Shown: positions 45,583-56,700 of the stretch, piece after piece
Layout: every line of letters starts with the position of its first letter
Numbering within the stretch: position 1 is the stretch's first letter
Source: Calycina herbarum
Lineage: Eukaryota; Ascomycota; Leotiomycetes; Helotiales; Pezizellaceae
Length of the DNA: 64,000 nt
Direction: 5' to 3'
Assembly: GCA_001414485.1 (NCBI GenBank)
Contig: LLEY01000032.1
Coordinates: 372,001 to 436,000, forward strand
Notes under the pieces: model-generated
Database searches by the model: none
Told to the model about the DNA's origin: nothing
Seen by the model: the letters and a program-made list of their open reading frames with translations, nothing else
Program-made: the position numbers and the translations under genes

Positions 45583-46354
45583 TATGCCGTAAGTGCTTAA
45601 TAATATTCGCGTTCAACAGAAGAGCAATATGTGAGATTTTGTCTTGAACCGAGAGACCCCGCTTGGTGGATAAGCAGACCCTCTTTCTAGATATGAGTGA
45701 ACCAAGCCAAGCGAGCTTCCTTTTTACTTCGTCCCAGGCGTGAAAGTCCATAACGGGCCTCCTAAATAAACCCTGCTTTGCTGGGTCCCGCTATGGACTG
45801 ATTCGCCTGGGACGAAGTACCTCACATCCTTACTCGTCCACCACCACTGCACCATCTTATCTCACTGGGCTCCCCGCCCTTGTTGGCTCTGTTGGCTGAC
45901 CTACAGGGTAGGGTTTGTCGGTGCGATCGCACTTAGGTCTCCACGGGGCGCAATATATTGCTTCTGCATGCAAATGTGCGGAGTATCATGCATGCACAGC
46001 ACATGCATGTTTATACTGACACCCCCCATGCTCTACCGAGTACGGTAGTCAAAAATATATCAAACAGATTTATTTTACTTTATTTTCATAGCTTCCGGGA
46101 GGCAGTTTCCGGTCATTTTTTCAGGGGTTGTTGATGCGGGTAGGCTAGCTACGCCCCACCCCCGCCCGATACGAGCAAATTCACCAACACTGCTGCAACA
46201 AACAACACAACAGCTCTCAGTGAATTGACATTCCTTTATCGTACTGTATTTATTTTACGATTGAGCGAGCATATTCATACTTTTTTGGAAGCGTCTTCTC
46301 ACCAACTGTCCATCTCTATGTCCATCTAAATTTAATGCACATACCTTCGTGACG
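45583..46354. promoter_or_regulatory. Divergent promoter, P450-3 / P450-4
   Basis: 772 bp between outward-facing P450 genes. It contains motif C (CGAAGTACCT, 45813-45822) inside a long inverted repeat, a CTACCGAGTACGGTAG palindrome near 46035-46050, and TGCATG repeats near 45967-46008. The arrangement suggests joint regulation. Confidence 0.5.
45725..45819. repeat. Inverted repeat, 33-bp arms, 29-nt loop
   Basis: Arms 45725-45757 and 45787-45819 are reverse complements at 28 of 33 positions. The outer 15 bases (TACTTCGTCCCAGGC and its complement) are perfect, as are the inner eight after one mismatch. It lies 143 bp upstream of P450-3 and about 535 bp upstream of P450-4. No flanking target duplication was recognised. 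Confidence 0.8.
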
Positions 46355-48255
46355 ATGGCGAGTATCATTCTCACAGCTCTTGGGGGCCTTGGTGTTCTTC
46401 TTGCATTCGTTTTGTCCCGCCAAATCTCGCAATGGCGATGCAACTACCAGATTGCTTTGACAACTGGCTTTCCAGTTTTCTACTCCCCGTGAGCAGCTCT
46501 CCCATACATCTTTCCCTATCACTATGTTTCGGGCTTCGCTAACCTCTTTTCTGTAGCATTCACATTTCTAGCATTATGTGGATGATGTTGTATCCTGTGT
46601 TGATGCCGATCCTGAAGCTTCTACCACAATCATGGACCAGCCCATGGTTACAGTACGTGCTCCACTCCTCGTACCATTAAATGGCGACAATATCTGATAG
46701 GCATGGAATAGGATCGCCCAGGTTTGGAAAATCTGGAAAATGGGATACGAGCCCTTCGAAGAAGCCGGCACCGACACATTCATATTGGCAACACCGAGTG
46801 GTAATATGCTCTGGTCTAGCGACAATGCCGTAATTCACGATCTCTTCACCCAACATCCCAACGTTGATGCTCCCGTGGAGTTTTTGAAGTTTTGGAATGT
46901 TTATGGCCCGACTATTGCCTCAGTCCAAGGCAACGAATGGAAAGCCCATCGGAGGGCAGTCACAGCCGGGTTTGGTCCTGTCATGAACCAGACTGTGTGG
47001 AAAGAGACCCAACACCAGACTGAGACACTTGCAACACATTGGACCGAAAAACATCAGGCTATTATTCCGGTGATCAGATATTGGACTTCGAGGCTGGCTT
47101 TGAATATTATCTGCAGTGGATTCTTTGGCATGAAAGTCAAATGGGATAGCGATGATGCAGCACCTTTACCAGCTGGCCACAACATAGCTCTGAATGAAGC
47201 ACTCCCCAAGTTCATCGAAAATCTTGCGGTTTACTTTACGGTACCCACAGCACTGCTGGGAAAACTACCAGTGAAGAAGTTCCAAGATACTTACCAGAGC
47301 TTCACAGAGATCACCACTTACTTGGACGAATTCCGGGCACAAGTCCTGGATAACGTTGAGGCTGTTACAGCCAAGAAAAACAAAACCATTCTTGGTAAGA
47401 CTTGTCGTCACTTTTATTGGAATTTAAGACACTAACCATGATCAAGAGTCTGTTGTTCTCGCCGGGGTTAATGGAAATGACCCTCTGCCCAAGGAAAGCG
47501 TTCTTGGTAATATCTTCTTTTCGCTCCTTGCCGGACACGAAACAACTGGGGGCACTTTGGGTTTTATCTATCTATTGATGGCGATTTATCCGCAATACCA
47601 ACAACGAATGCAAAAAGAACTGGACGACCAGCTTGGGACGCGGCCGGCAAGTGAGTGGACCCTCGAAAAGGACTACCCAGTTTTGAAACGAGGCTTCCTG
47701 GGAGCAATCCAGAAAGAAGTCCTTTATGTGTTCAACCCAGCATCATTTATCATGAGAAAAGCACTAGATCCTGTCATTCTCGTTGACTCGCATGGCAAGT
47801 CTCACCGTATTCCCGAGAATACACTTACCCTTGTCAATAACGCTGGAGCTGCACGAAATCCGAGCAATTGGAAAAGATCCATCAAAGTCTCGACAGAGAG
47901 GAGTAAGGCGCTGTCAGATTCGCCAGCTCTATACATCGACCCCGACAGATGGCTGGATGAAAATGACCAAGATCTTGCGACAGCGACATCATTTGGTGCT
48001 GGAGGAAGGGTGTGTCCTGGCAAAGAGTTTGCGAACGTTGAATTAACGGCATCGATGGCCACTTTGTTCAAGTCCTACTCTTTGGAGCTTGTTGTGGAGG
48101 GAAAGACCGTTGACGAGTGTAATGGTGATGAGAAATTGGCTTGGGAAAAAACACGGGATAAGGCAATCAAGATGATGTATGATGATCTCGAGGCGAATAT
48201 CACAATCGGAATACACAAGGATATTCCGATCCGAATTATGAAGAGGACAATGTAG
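46355..48255 (+). CDS. Cytochrome P450-like protein lacking the ExxR arginine (P450-4)
   Basis: Haem-thiolate family protein. Exons 46355-46488, 46557-46652, 46712-47394 and 47447-48255 give 573 aa. The N-terminal anchor (ILTALGGLGVLLAFVLS) and the intron after YSP match P450-2, its paralogue. The I-helix is canonical, LAGHETTGGT, and the haem loop FGAGGRVCPGK keeps Cys about 494. The K-helix, however, reads QKEVLYVFNPA where P450-2 has MKETLRQYPVA: Glu about 395 is kept but the ExxR Arg is Tyr about 398 (codon TAT). That Arg is almost invariant and helps fold the haem pocket. The gene is otherwise open and well spliced, so this is either a divergent active enzyme or a recently inactivated one. 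It is the right edge of the cluster. Confidence 0.88.
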
Positions 48256-48835
48256 GATGGCACGGTCTATGGTCTGGTACAGGTTAAATTGGAATTGCTG
48301 GTCCTCGGGTATTTAGTTGAGCACTATTCGCCTGAGGCGGTGTAATATACATCGAATTTTAACAGGTGTCACTTCATGTTTTTGGTTTCGGGTTCAGGGA
48401 GTTGTTTTCACATGTCAGGAATTCCGGTCGGGGTCTGTTATATTATATTGTCGGTCAAATCAGTCACCCCAACTCACATTTCTACTCGCTTCCCAAAGCA
48501 ACACACCTCTTTATTTCTTAGGCTAGGGTAAACCATCTGAAGCTTGGCTAGGAGAAGTAGAAGGTGTGAGTAGAGACTTGAGAAAACAAATATTCAATAT
48601 ATTTCATCGTTTTATGCAAATCCAAAAGTAATCTCAACGACGTAGTCCCCAAAACTTTTCATGGACATATTTATTGCAGCATTGAAATATAGATATGATC
48701 CAAACATCAGGAAGTCCGGAACTCTCACATACTCTTTTAACCACCCTCAGCCCCTTTTCATCTCGAGAATTTTGGTGGTGGTTGCTTCCTTGAAAATTAG
48801 AAGAGAGGTGTTTTTTTTTGGGAAAGTGCACATAC
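48256..48835. other. Convergent intergenic region, no gene
   Basis: Between the 3' ends of P450-4 (plus) and the HET-domain gene (minus). No coding signal; a run of Ts lies near 48811-48819. Confidence 0.6.
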
Positions 48836-51220
48836 CTAGACAATGTTTACCTCTACTATGGGGGCATCTTCAAACCAGTCTCTATATGGTGTATCGACAT
48901 TAAAAGTCCAGTTTCGATCCTTCCCTTCCTTAATTCCAAGCCCTATATATATGAGAAGACCGACACGCCTGTAGGTTTTTTCTCGAAGCTCTTCCAGGAC
49001 CAAACAATATTGAATTTTTACACCAGTTCCATCACCTGTGTACGTCGAGCGAACCGCCACACATAAACAATATACAGCGCTGTTTGGGGGGATTTCTTTG
49101 GGGACTCCACCAAATCCAACGTCGAACACTAGGTGATGTTGCAGATCTGCACTATATGCTGGGTAAAACTCAGTAGGTCCATTAAGGTCATTTCCAATTA
49201 GTAATAGTTCGTAATCTTTCAAGTTTAACCCCAGATTCTCTCGGGAAACCAGCGTCTCAATAAGTGCACCTCGAAGCTGTAACACACCACCCGATACGTT
49301 GCCAAAAATGTTTGTAGTTGAAGTAGTACAGTTTGCAGAAACCACAGCAAACCGATCATCCTTTTTGAGAGCTTCAAAAGTAGTGGAAGCAAACTCGAAG
49401 ACGGGAGCATTATCATGCTCTTCACGTACTATTGAAGCCCACGACCAAGTTGGAATGGAGCAGGCATCCCCCATCAGACGACGACATTGAGTGTCCCGAC
49501 CAAAGAACTCCGGTCTCAGCCATAATAGACCCCGCCAAAGATCTGATTCCCATAGCCCAGCAAGATAGGTGGTTTTAAGTTTGCGAGAAAATGCGCTGGC
49601 GAGGCCAGAAAGAGCTGGGAGTCTGTCAGTCTCATAAGTGATTTGTAGGCCAGAATACGCAAGTATGAGTTTATACCACTGCTCTGTGATGACTTCTATT
49701 GTAGACTCTCCAGCCAATTCTAGTGTTGCAAATGGCGGCTTCCAACCCGGGGTTGGAAAATATTCACGTCGTGAAGGATCACGACGACAGAGGTCAATAC
49801 GTCTCGTTCGAAGCCAGCTCAGATGACCGCATTCGCAGCTGAGACTGTGTCTACATTCCCATATCAACTCCTGAGAGTGAAAAAGAATGCTCCGGCGAGA
49901 CAGCACACTCTCCTGGAAAACCCATGCTCTCTTGACGAGCGGCGCTGTTTCGTTTAGAATAGAGCCCTTTCTAGCATACTTCATATTCTCCGTTGATCTA
50001 GGCAATGGATCAACTGCACAGTGGGAAGCGAATGCAGGATAACGTATGAAAACGTTTTCGGCCTTAGATCTAGCTTCGTCTTGCACGTCACTCTGGGGGA
50101 AAAGATGTTCTTCGACCGGTTGGCGTGGCCTGGGAACAATGCATCCATCTCGACCGTCCTCTGCAGATGCTGCTGAAATTGTCAACTCAGAATTCATGTA
50201 TATTTCTGCCATCTTCGTGGATTCAGTCTCCCAATCTAAAGGGTCATCCTGAACAATACAAAGACTATCGATCCATAAAAAGCCGAATCCCAGTTTCTGG
50301 GTAATGAGGATGGCGTATTGAAAAGTAGGACTGAGTGACGCCCAAGGTATCCCAGTGTGGTGCTCAGCTAACGATAGCTTTTTTGTCACAAGGGGCTCGT
50401 AACCTCGACTTCCCCAGCAATGACTCAATGTAAGATATTTCGCACGCCGGCCATGCGAAGAAAGTAGTCGAGGTTTAGCCAGTTCACGCACATCAACTAC
50501 ACGAGCAGGCAATTCCGAAGTGCTTTGCCGGCAGGTTGGATGCGAGGAACACATGGCAAGGTGTTTCTTGATGAAGTCCACACTTGAATATATCGTTGGT
50601 GGGTGCTTGCTACGATGAGAGGCAGGCCCGATGGCTTTCCAGGGAGAGGGTCGACCTGACGGTTTGTTAGCATCAGATAGTTTTACCACTCAGTAGGCTC
50701 ACTCACCAGCTTCTGTGAATAATTCGATATGGGGGAGAATCTCGCCACTCGAGTAGTTTGAAGCGTAGACATGTACAGTAAATCCTGGCAAAAGTATAAT
50801 TTGTACATCGAAATCGGAATAATCGAGTGCTTCTTGTTCGTCCTCTAGGCGCCACTGGTAAGATCGCTTTAACGCCATATATAATACCTTGCATGAGTTG
50901 CAAGAGTCTTGTGACGATTCCAGAATGGGCATCTTTGTGACAATGCTTTTGGCTTCATCTTCCCGAGGGAGTAAGGTACCTGAGTGTCTGTCCCATTGAC
51001 ACAATTGGAAAGGAAAGGAGTTCCAATTTAGATCAAGACAGACTTTGCATTTAGCGGACGCGCAATTGAAGATTGCGGTTACCAAATTCCCGTTAGAATA
51101 GCTTTTATCGCAAAAGAGGAGCCTAATCCCTCCGTCTGTCACGCAGCGATGTGTTGTTATCTTAGAGGTAATTGCACGAATTTTTATGTCAAGGTCAAGG
51201 AGAAACTCAGCAGTGGACAT
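48836..51220 (-). CDS. HET-domain protein (heterokaryon incompatibility type)
   Basis: Fungal protein with a HET domain, a TIR-like fold found in proteins that trigger incompatibility cell death. Exons 51220-50707 and 50655-48836 give 777 aa. The N-terminal 170 residues include a cysteine-containing segment (CASAKCKVCLDL) and no known domain. The HET block runs from about residue 245: KYLTLSHCWG, then LGFGFLWIDSLCIVQDD, MAEIYMNSELTISAA, and DGRDGCIVPRP. The remaining C-terminal part (RAWVFQESVLSRRSILFHSQELIWEC and following) is usual for the family. It borders the cluster on the right but faces it tail to tail with P450-4. Allorecognition function is plausible but untested; most HET genes in a genome have no known role. 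Confidence 0.88.
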
Positions 51221-51955
51221 ATTATAGCAGGTTGAGATTCTGATGGAGAAGGGGGTAAACCGATATAGTGACGAAAGGTTCTTTTATCTTGAAAGGGAAC
51301 TGATGAGGATTTTGTTGAAGAAGGAATGATGAGGTTACAATCCCCTCAGTTGCAATGGGGATGAAAATTGCTGCCTCAGGATCCATATGCTACCTATTAG
51401 GTAGTACTGCAGGTGAGAGGGGCACCAGGGGTATGCAGAAAAGGTGGTAGGTAGGATAAGGTGGTTTGAGGAAGTACACTATAAACCATCGAAAAAATAA
51501 ATGAAAAAAAAAAACAGCGGACGAAGGAGATGCTAATAATATATGATGTCGTAACACTTGGGGTCAATTTTTGCCAACTTGATGGACTTGTTGCGAGTTG
51601 AACGACAAACCCTGGGCGCTTATTTTCTGCACTTCTTCCAGGGTTATGGAAAACACCAACAATCACCGCCTTCGTGGTTTGTATGGCGAAATGATGGCAG
51701 AACGTCCTGATAGGCGGCAAATCCAAAGGCGGTGACATTGCCTATAAAAGCCTCTCGAGTTTGCCAGCAACCAATCTTGTTTCTTCCAAAGAGTGTGAAT
51801 AGAAATTATCAAGTAGAAGGAACTTCCTATCCAGTGCCGTTCGTTGAACATGAATTAAACATTCCCCAAGGCGGAACTGCAGAATTGCAGTCTGCATGCT
51901 CATTACCTATCGAAGAATCCCAGAGATGGGCGTAAAATCTTTATTTCAATTTGGC
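51221..51955. other. Promoter region of the HET gene, no gene
   Basis: Upstream of the HET-domain gene and downstream of the TAP42-like gene, both on the minus strand. A-rich run at 51503-51514. Short open frames on both strands show no family features. Confidence 0.6.
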
Positions 51956-53183
51956 TTATCCTCTATTTAAAGTATTTCCAGAACCCCTGGTTTTCGTTAG
52001 TCAAAGGATTTTAAATGGCAGAGGGTATTCTGAAACTTACTTTGGATTATCTTCAGTAAAGTTATCCCAGTTCCGGGCTTTGTATGTTTCTTCATCGCCT
52101 TTCTCGTAGTTATCCTCATCGGGTTCTGGTGGCTTTCCGCTTTCCGCCCCACCGCCCTTAATTATGCCACCCGTTGCCTCTTTTTCTTCCAGGTACTCCT
52201 CAATCGACATGGTGGGAGGGTCAATACCACTTCCATAGACCTTTCTTTGTAATTCCTGTCTGTCTTTCTTTCTTTCTACTATATGAATTGGTTTCCAGAT
52301 CTCACCGTTTGGACCCAACGCGGAACGTATATCGCTGCTGGGAATGATATCCAATCTATCCGAGTATTCTTTATTGTCTCGTAGCCCTCCCATTCTCTGT
52401 CTGTGGTCCCTCTCGAGAATTTCCGGACCTGTGGGTGATGTGGGAGGCGCCATTGCAAGAATGTTGGCTTCTTTATTGATGAACTCAAGTTGTTGAAAGG
52501 TATTGTGGGTACAGAGAGTGATATTGGTGAGTTGCAGGTTTCGCACAGCATCGTCATCGTTCTGCAGGTACGCTGGGTTTTGGGATAGAAACTAAAACAA
52601 GATCAGTAAGCGTCCCGGGTATATGCAGCAGATGAACATGCCTCTAAACTATTCTTCAGATCCCTCTCCAACGCATAATTTGCCATTTTTGTATTGCGTA
52701 GGGAGGCGCCATCTGTTGTTGAGATGGTTGAAAATGTGGTGGGGGCTTCCAGGTATTGATTGTAGAATTTCTTATTCTGCCCTTTGAGTAGCTCATACTG
52801 ATACAAAAGGGAGAGAAATTCCTCGTATATTTCTCTTGCTTTTTGAAGAACGAGTTTTCGGTCATTGCCAGCGACGCGAAGTATCAGTCCAGCGAGGTGA
52901 TAGTTGATGAGTAGGTATCTGACAAATGGTTAGAGGCATACTACGGGGAATTGAGGTCGCTCGGCGATGCATACTGGAGGTCCCCAGAAGACAGGTCCTC
53001 GAGTGTCTCGTTCGGGCTAAAGAGAGAAATACGGTCTGCGAGTTGTAAACAATCGTGGTAATTTGTAATGGCCACGGCCAGGTTTTCTTGGTAGGCGGCG
53101 GTGTTGCTGTTCGGGGAAGATTCGATATCGAGTCTCTGGCGCTCGGCAGAGGCGAAGAGGAATCTGATGCTTTGTTCGGCCAT
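51956..53183 (-). CDS. TAP42: TAP42-like PP2A-associated regulatory protein
   Basis: Regulator of type 2A phosphatase catalytic subunits downstream of TOR, acting in cytosol and nucleus. Exons 53183-52975, 52918-52642, 52591-52041 and 51986-51956 give 355 aa. Conserved blocks are SLFSPNETLEDLSSGDLQY joined by splicing to LLINYHLAGLILR (helical TPR-like N-domain), FLSQNPAYLQNDDDAVR, and a C-terminal PTMSIEEYLEEKEATGGI, PDEDNYEKGDEETYKAR and GSGNTLNRG. The last exon is only 31 nt and supplies that terminal signature; without it the frame stops at once in the intron. The second intron (52641-52592) needs a GC donor to keep the conserved LE/FLSQNP junction. It is divergent from the Dicer gene. 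A housekeeping gene that marks the right-hand limit of the accessory region. Confidence 0.9.
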
Positions 53184-53792
53184 GATTCGAGGTCTTCCAA
53201 CAAGACACGATGTTGTGAGGGCGTTGAATTGGATTTCCTAGTGGCGGGGTTGCGACGACCACCAGCTGCTACCAAATCCCAGGGTGAGAGTGCTTATTAA
53301 AGCGGCGTACCTAGGTAATGCTTCAAACCCGTGCTTTGGCGTTGGGCAGGCGCGCTTGCCTCGCGTTTCCTTCCTGTTTCTTCTTGATTTCCCCCGCAAC
53401 ACCACCCCTACTTCACCACACACAACGCAACACACCGGGTCCCCAAGGGGAGAACTCTCGTTCGTCTGAGTGAACCTCTGGACCTGTCTGTCACCTTCCA
53501 ATCCAAGATCAAGAGTACATGTACAAATCTGCCCATATCTCCTCCGTTGTCACAATTCTTCCCATCCATCCTGTCGCTTTTTTGATCAAAGCTCGAGGCG
53601 ATTCCCCTTCCATTTACTCCCTTCTCTTTCCATGTTTCCGTCATGCCTCTCGACCAATATCTGCGGGACCTCCGACGACTGTTTGCTACCAATTGACGAC
53701 AAAACAGCACTGATCACAAACAGCAACAGTACCAGCACAGGAAAACATCTCCATGTCCCACTGATTCTCTCGCTCCCGACACACTGTGTCAA
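53184..53792. promoter_or_regulatory. Divergent promoter, TAP42 / DCL-1
   Basis: 609 bp between two conserved genes. Overlapping short frames on both strands, pyrimidine-rich on the Dicer side near 53560-53650. No clear element could be named. Confidence 0.5.
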
Positions 53793-56700
53793 ATGTTGCT
53801 TTTGAACCACGACTCAATCCTCTACAACAATACTGACCCTCTCGTGGATCTGTCATCTGATCAACATTCAACTCCATCTCCACCTCAAGTCAACCCTTCG
53901 GCCAAGAAGTACCAACCTGCAACTCCCCTCACCAAACGGGTTGCCTCACCTTCACCTTCAACACGACCTCTAGGATCCCCGCCTTCACTTTCTTGCCTAC
54001 CTTTTACTTCACCAGTGCCCTCGTCTCCTTCCATACAACCACCACGTCTGACATTTGAGAACCTAACTCGAGCACAAAACTTCGATCCTTCCAAACTGAC
54101 GATTGCAAGTATGGATCCAGTCTCCGCAGCGGCCAAGATGACTCTGTCTCCGGTCACTGCGACGGCATTGCCGCAAAGAACAGAAGGCGACGTTATTGCT
54201 GATCTTCAGCGTGCTCGCCGTCCTGCTCATATTGCTCGAGTCCAGAATTGGCAGGAGAGCTCTTCTACTCTCTTGCCCGAGGATGTCTTGCCCGATCCCT
54301 TCAAGCCTCTGCCTTTAGTCGAGGATTCGCACTTGAATATAAAGTCGGCACCCGACATCGAGGAATACGCCACGCAGTATGATGATGACGACTCCGATGT
54401 AGAAGACCAGTCATCTTCCAAACAACGGGTTATGTCAGAGCGCAAGCGAAGACAGTATGCCATTGCTAACAATCACCTTCAAGAGAAACTCAGAAACCCT
54501 ACAACAGAACACAGCAACCAGGTAAAGTCAGGCGAAGAAACCACAAAAACGATCGTCAAGCAATCCAGAAACGAAAAGATCATCGACTCTCCTCGTGAAT
54601 ATCAAAATGAACTCTTTGAAAGAGCCAAGGAAAAAAACATCATTGCGGTTCTGGACACAGGTTTGTGAATCCCCGATATTTCAGTGAGATTAGCTAACTC
54701 GTTTAGGCTCCGGAAAGACCTTGATTGCTGCTCTGTTACTCCGGCATATTCTTGCACAGGAGCTGGAGGATAGAGCCTCGGGAAAGGGCAAACGAGTTTC
54801 GTTCTTTCTTGTGAGTACTGCTTCTACTTTCTGTGACTTGAAGACTAATATAGTCCAGGTTAACTCTGTCACTTTGGTTTTCCAGCAACACTATTTTCTG
54901 AAAAATAACCTTCATAAGTTGCCAGTAGACATGTTTTGCGGAAACATGGGAACCAAACTGTGGACTCGAGAGAAATGGGTGAAGGTTTTTGCCGACAACA
55001 TGGTCGTTGTTTGCACCGCAGAAGTCCTTCGCCAGTGTCTCGGCCATGGCTTTATTTCAATGGATAGAATCAACTTGTTGATCTTTGATGAGGCTCATCA
55101 CGCTAAGAAAGAGCATCCTTATGTGAGTACACAACCTTTTTAATCCCTCTTCTGATCCCTATCCATCTTCAGAATAATGACCCCCCCCCTCCTTCTCAAA
55201 TCGCCTCGGTACCAACAAAGCTGATGCTGATTTGTCAAAGGCAAGAATAATCCTGGATTTCTATGCAACGATGCCTAAAAGTGCAATTCGCCCAAAGATA
55301 TTTGGCATGACTGCCTCTCCCGTGGATGCTAAAGTGTCACCCAGAAAAGCTGCCGAAGAACTAGAAGTTCTTTTACACTGTGAGATCGCCACTGCTGCCG
55401 ATGCCAGTCTCCTTCAATACACCACAATGAAGGCAACTGAGGAGAAACTAGGCCGTTACCTAGCTCTGGGTCACAAATTCTATACTCCTTTGTACACTCA
55501 GATTGCTGCCTGCCTAGGAAAGGATTCCGTTCTTCGCAAACCCCTCTTGTTCGCACATGAAGCATCTCGAGAACTCGGGACTTGGTGCGCAGACCAAATG
55601 TGGCGGTTTTGCATGGAGGAAGAGGAGTTGAAGAAGCTTACGGCAAAGACAGAGAGAAAGCATTGGGGAGAAAAGGCCGACCGTCAAATGGAGATGTTAG
55701 AAAAGAAGAAGGAAAATTTGCTGGCCGCGCAAGCCGTTGTCAAAGCACATGTTTTCGACCCTCCAGACTTCTGCTATCCTTTTGATTCATCGCAAAATCT
55801 GTCATCCAAAGTCATATATTTGATCAGGATTCTTTACGAGGAGTTCGAAAAAGAAACCGAGTCCAAATGCATTGTTTTCGTCAAGCAGCGCTATACTGCT
55901 CACCTTCTGGCAAGGCTATTTCAAGAGACTAATGTTAAAAGTGAGCACTTGAAAGTCGACACATTGGTAAGTTCGCGACCCCTTTCCCATATCTATTTAT
56001 TAACGCGAAACGCAGGTTGGAACACGATCTGGCGAAGCTGGTGATCAAAATACCTCATTTCGCGAACAAGTCCTCACTATGATGAACTTCCGCAACGGCA
56101 AGATCAATTGTCTCTTTGCGACATCTGTGGCCGAGGAGGGCCTTGATATCCCAGACTGCAATCTAATAGTACGATTTGACCTTTACTCTACTGTCATCCA
56201 ATACATTCAGTCCAGGGGTCGTGCAAGACATACCAATTCGCGATTCATTCACATGGCCGAGTTGGGCAATCGAGAACACGAACAAACAATCCGCGAGGTT
56301 CGTTTGAACGAGGGGGTTTTGAAGAGATTTTGCAACGAAGTACCTGAAGATAGAAAACTCACGGGCAACAATGTCGACATGGACTACTTCTTAAGAAAGG
56401 AGAAGGCAAAACAAACCTATATAGTTCCCACGACGGGGGCAAAGCTCACTTACCAATCGAGCCTCACTGTCCTTGCAAATTTCGTCGACACGCTGGAATC
56501 CAGTCAAGAGACAAACCTTCATCCTGAGTATATTGTAACAATTCAAAACAAGAAGTTCCTCGGCGAAGTTATCCTTCCCGAGGGTGCTCCAATTCGAGGT
56601 GCTGTTGGGCACCCAAAATCCACTAAGCAAGTTGCAAAATGCTCAGCTGCTTTCGAGGCCTGCTTGCTTCTCATTGAGGGCAGTTACTTGGATGAAAATC

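Noticed and set aside
25992..48255. Identification as a gibberellin cluster
   Set aside because: The cyclase and two P450s are of similar type, but no GGPP synthase or desaturase is present and the epoxide hydrolase, methyltransferase and exporter do not belong to that pathway.
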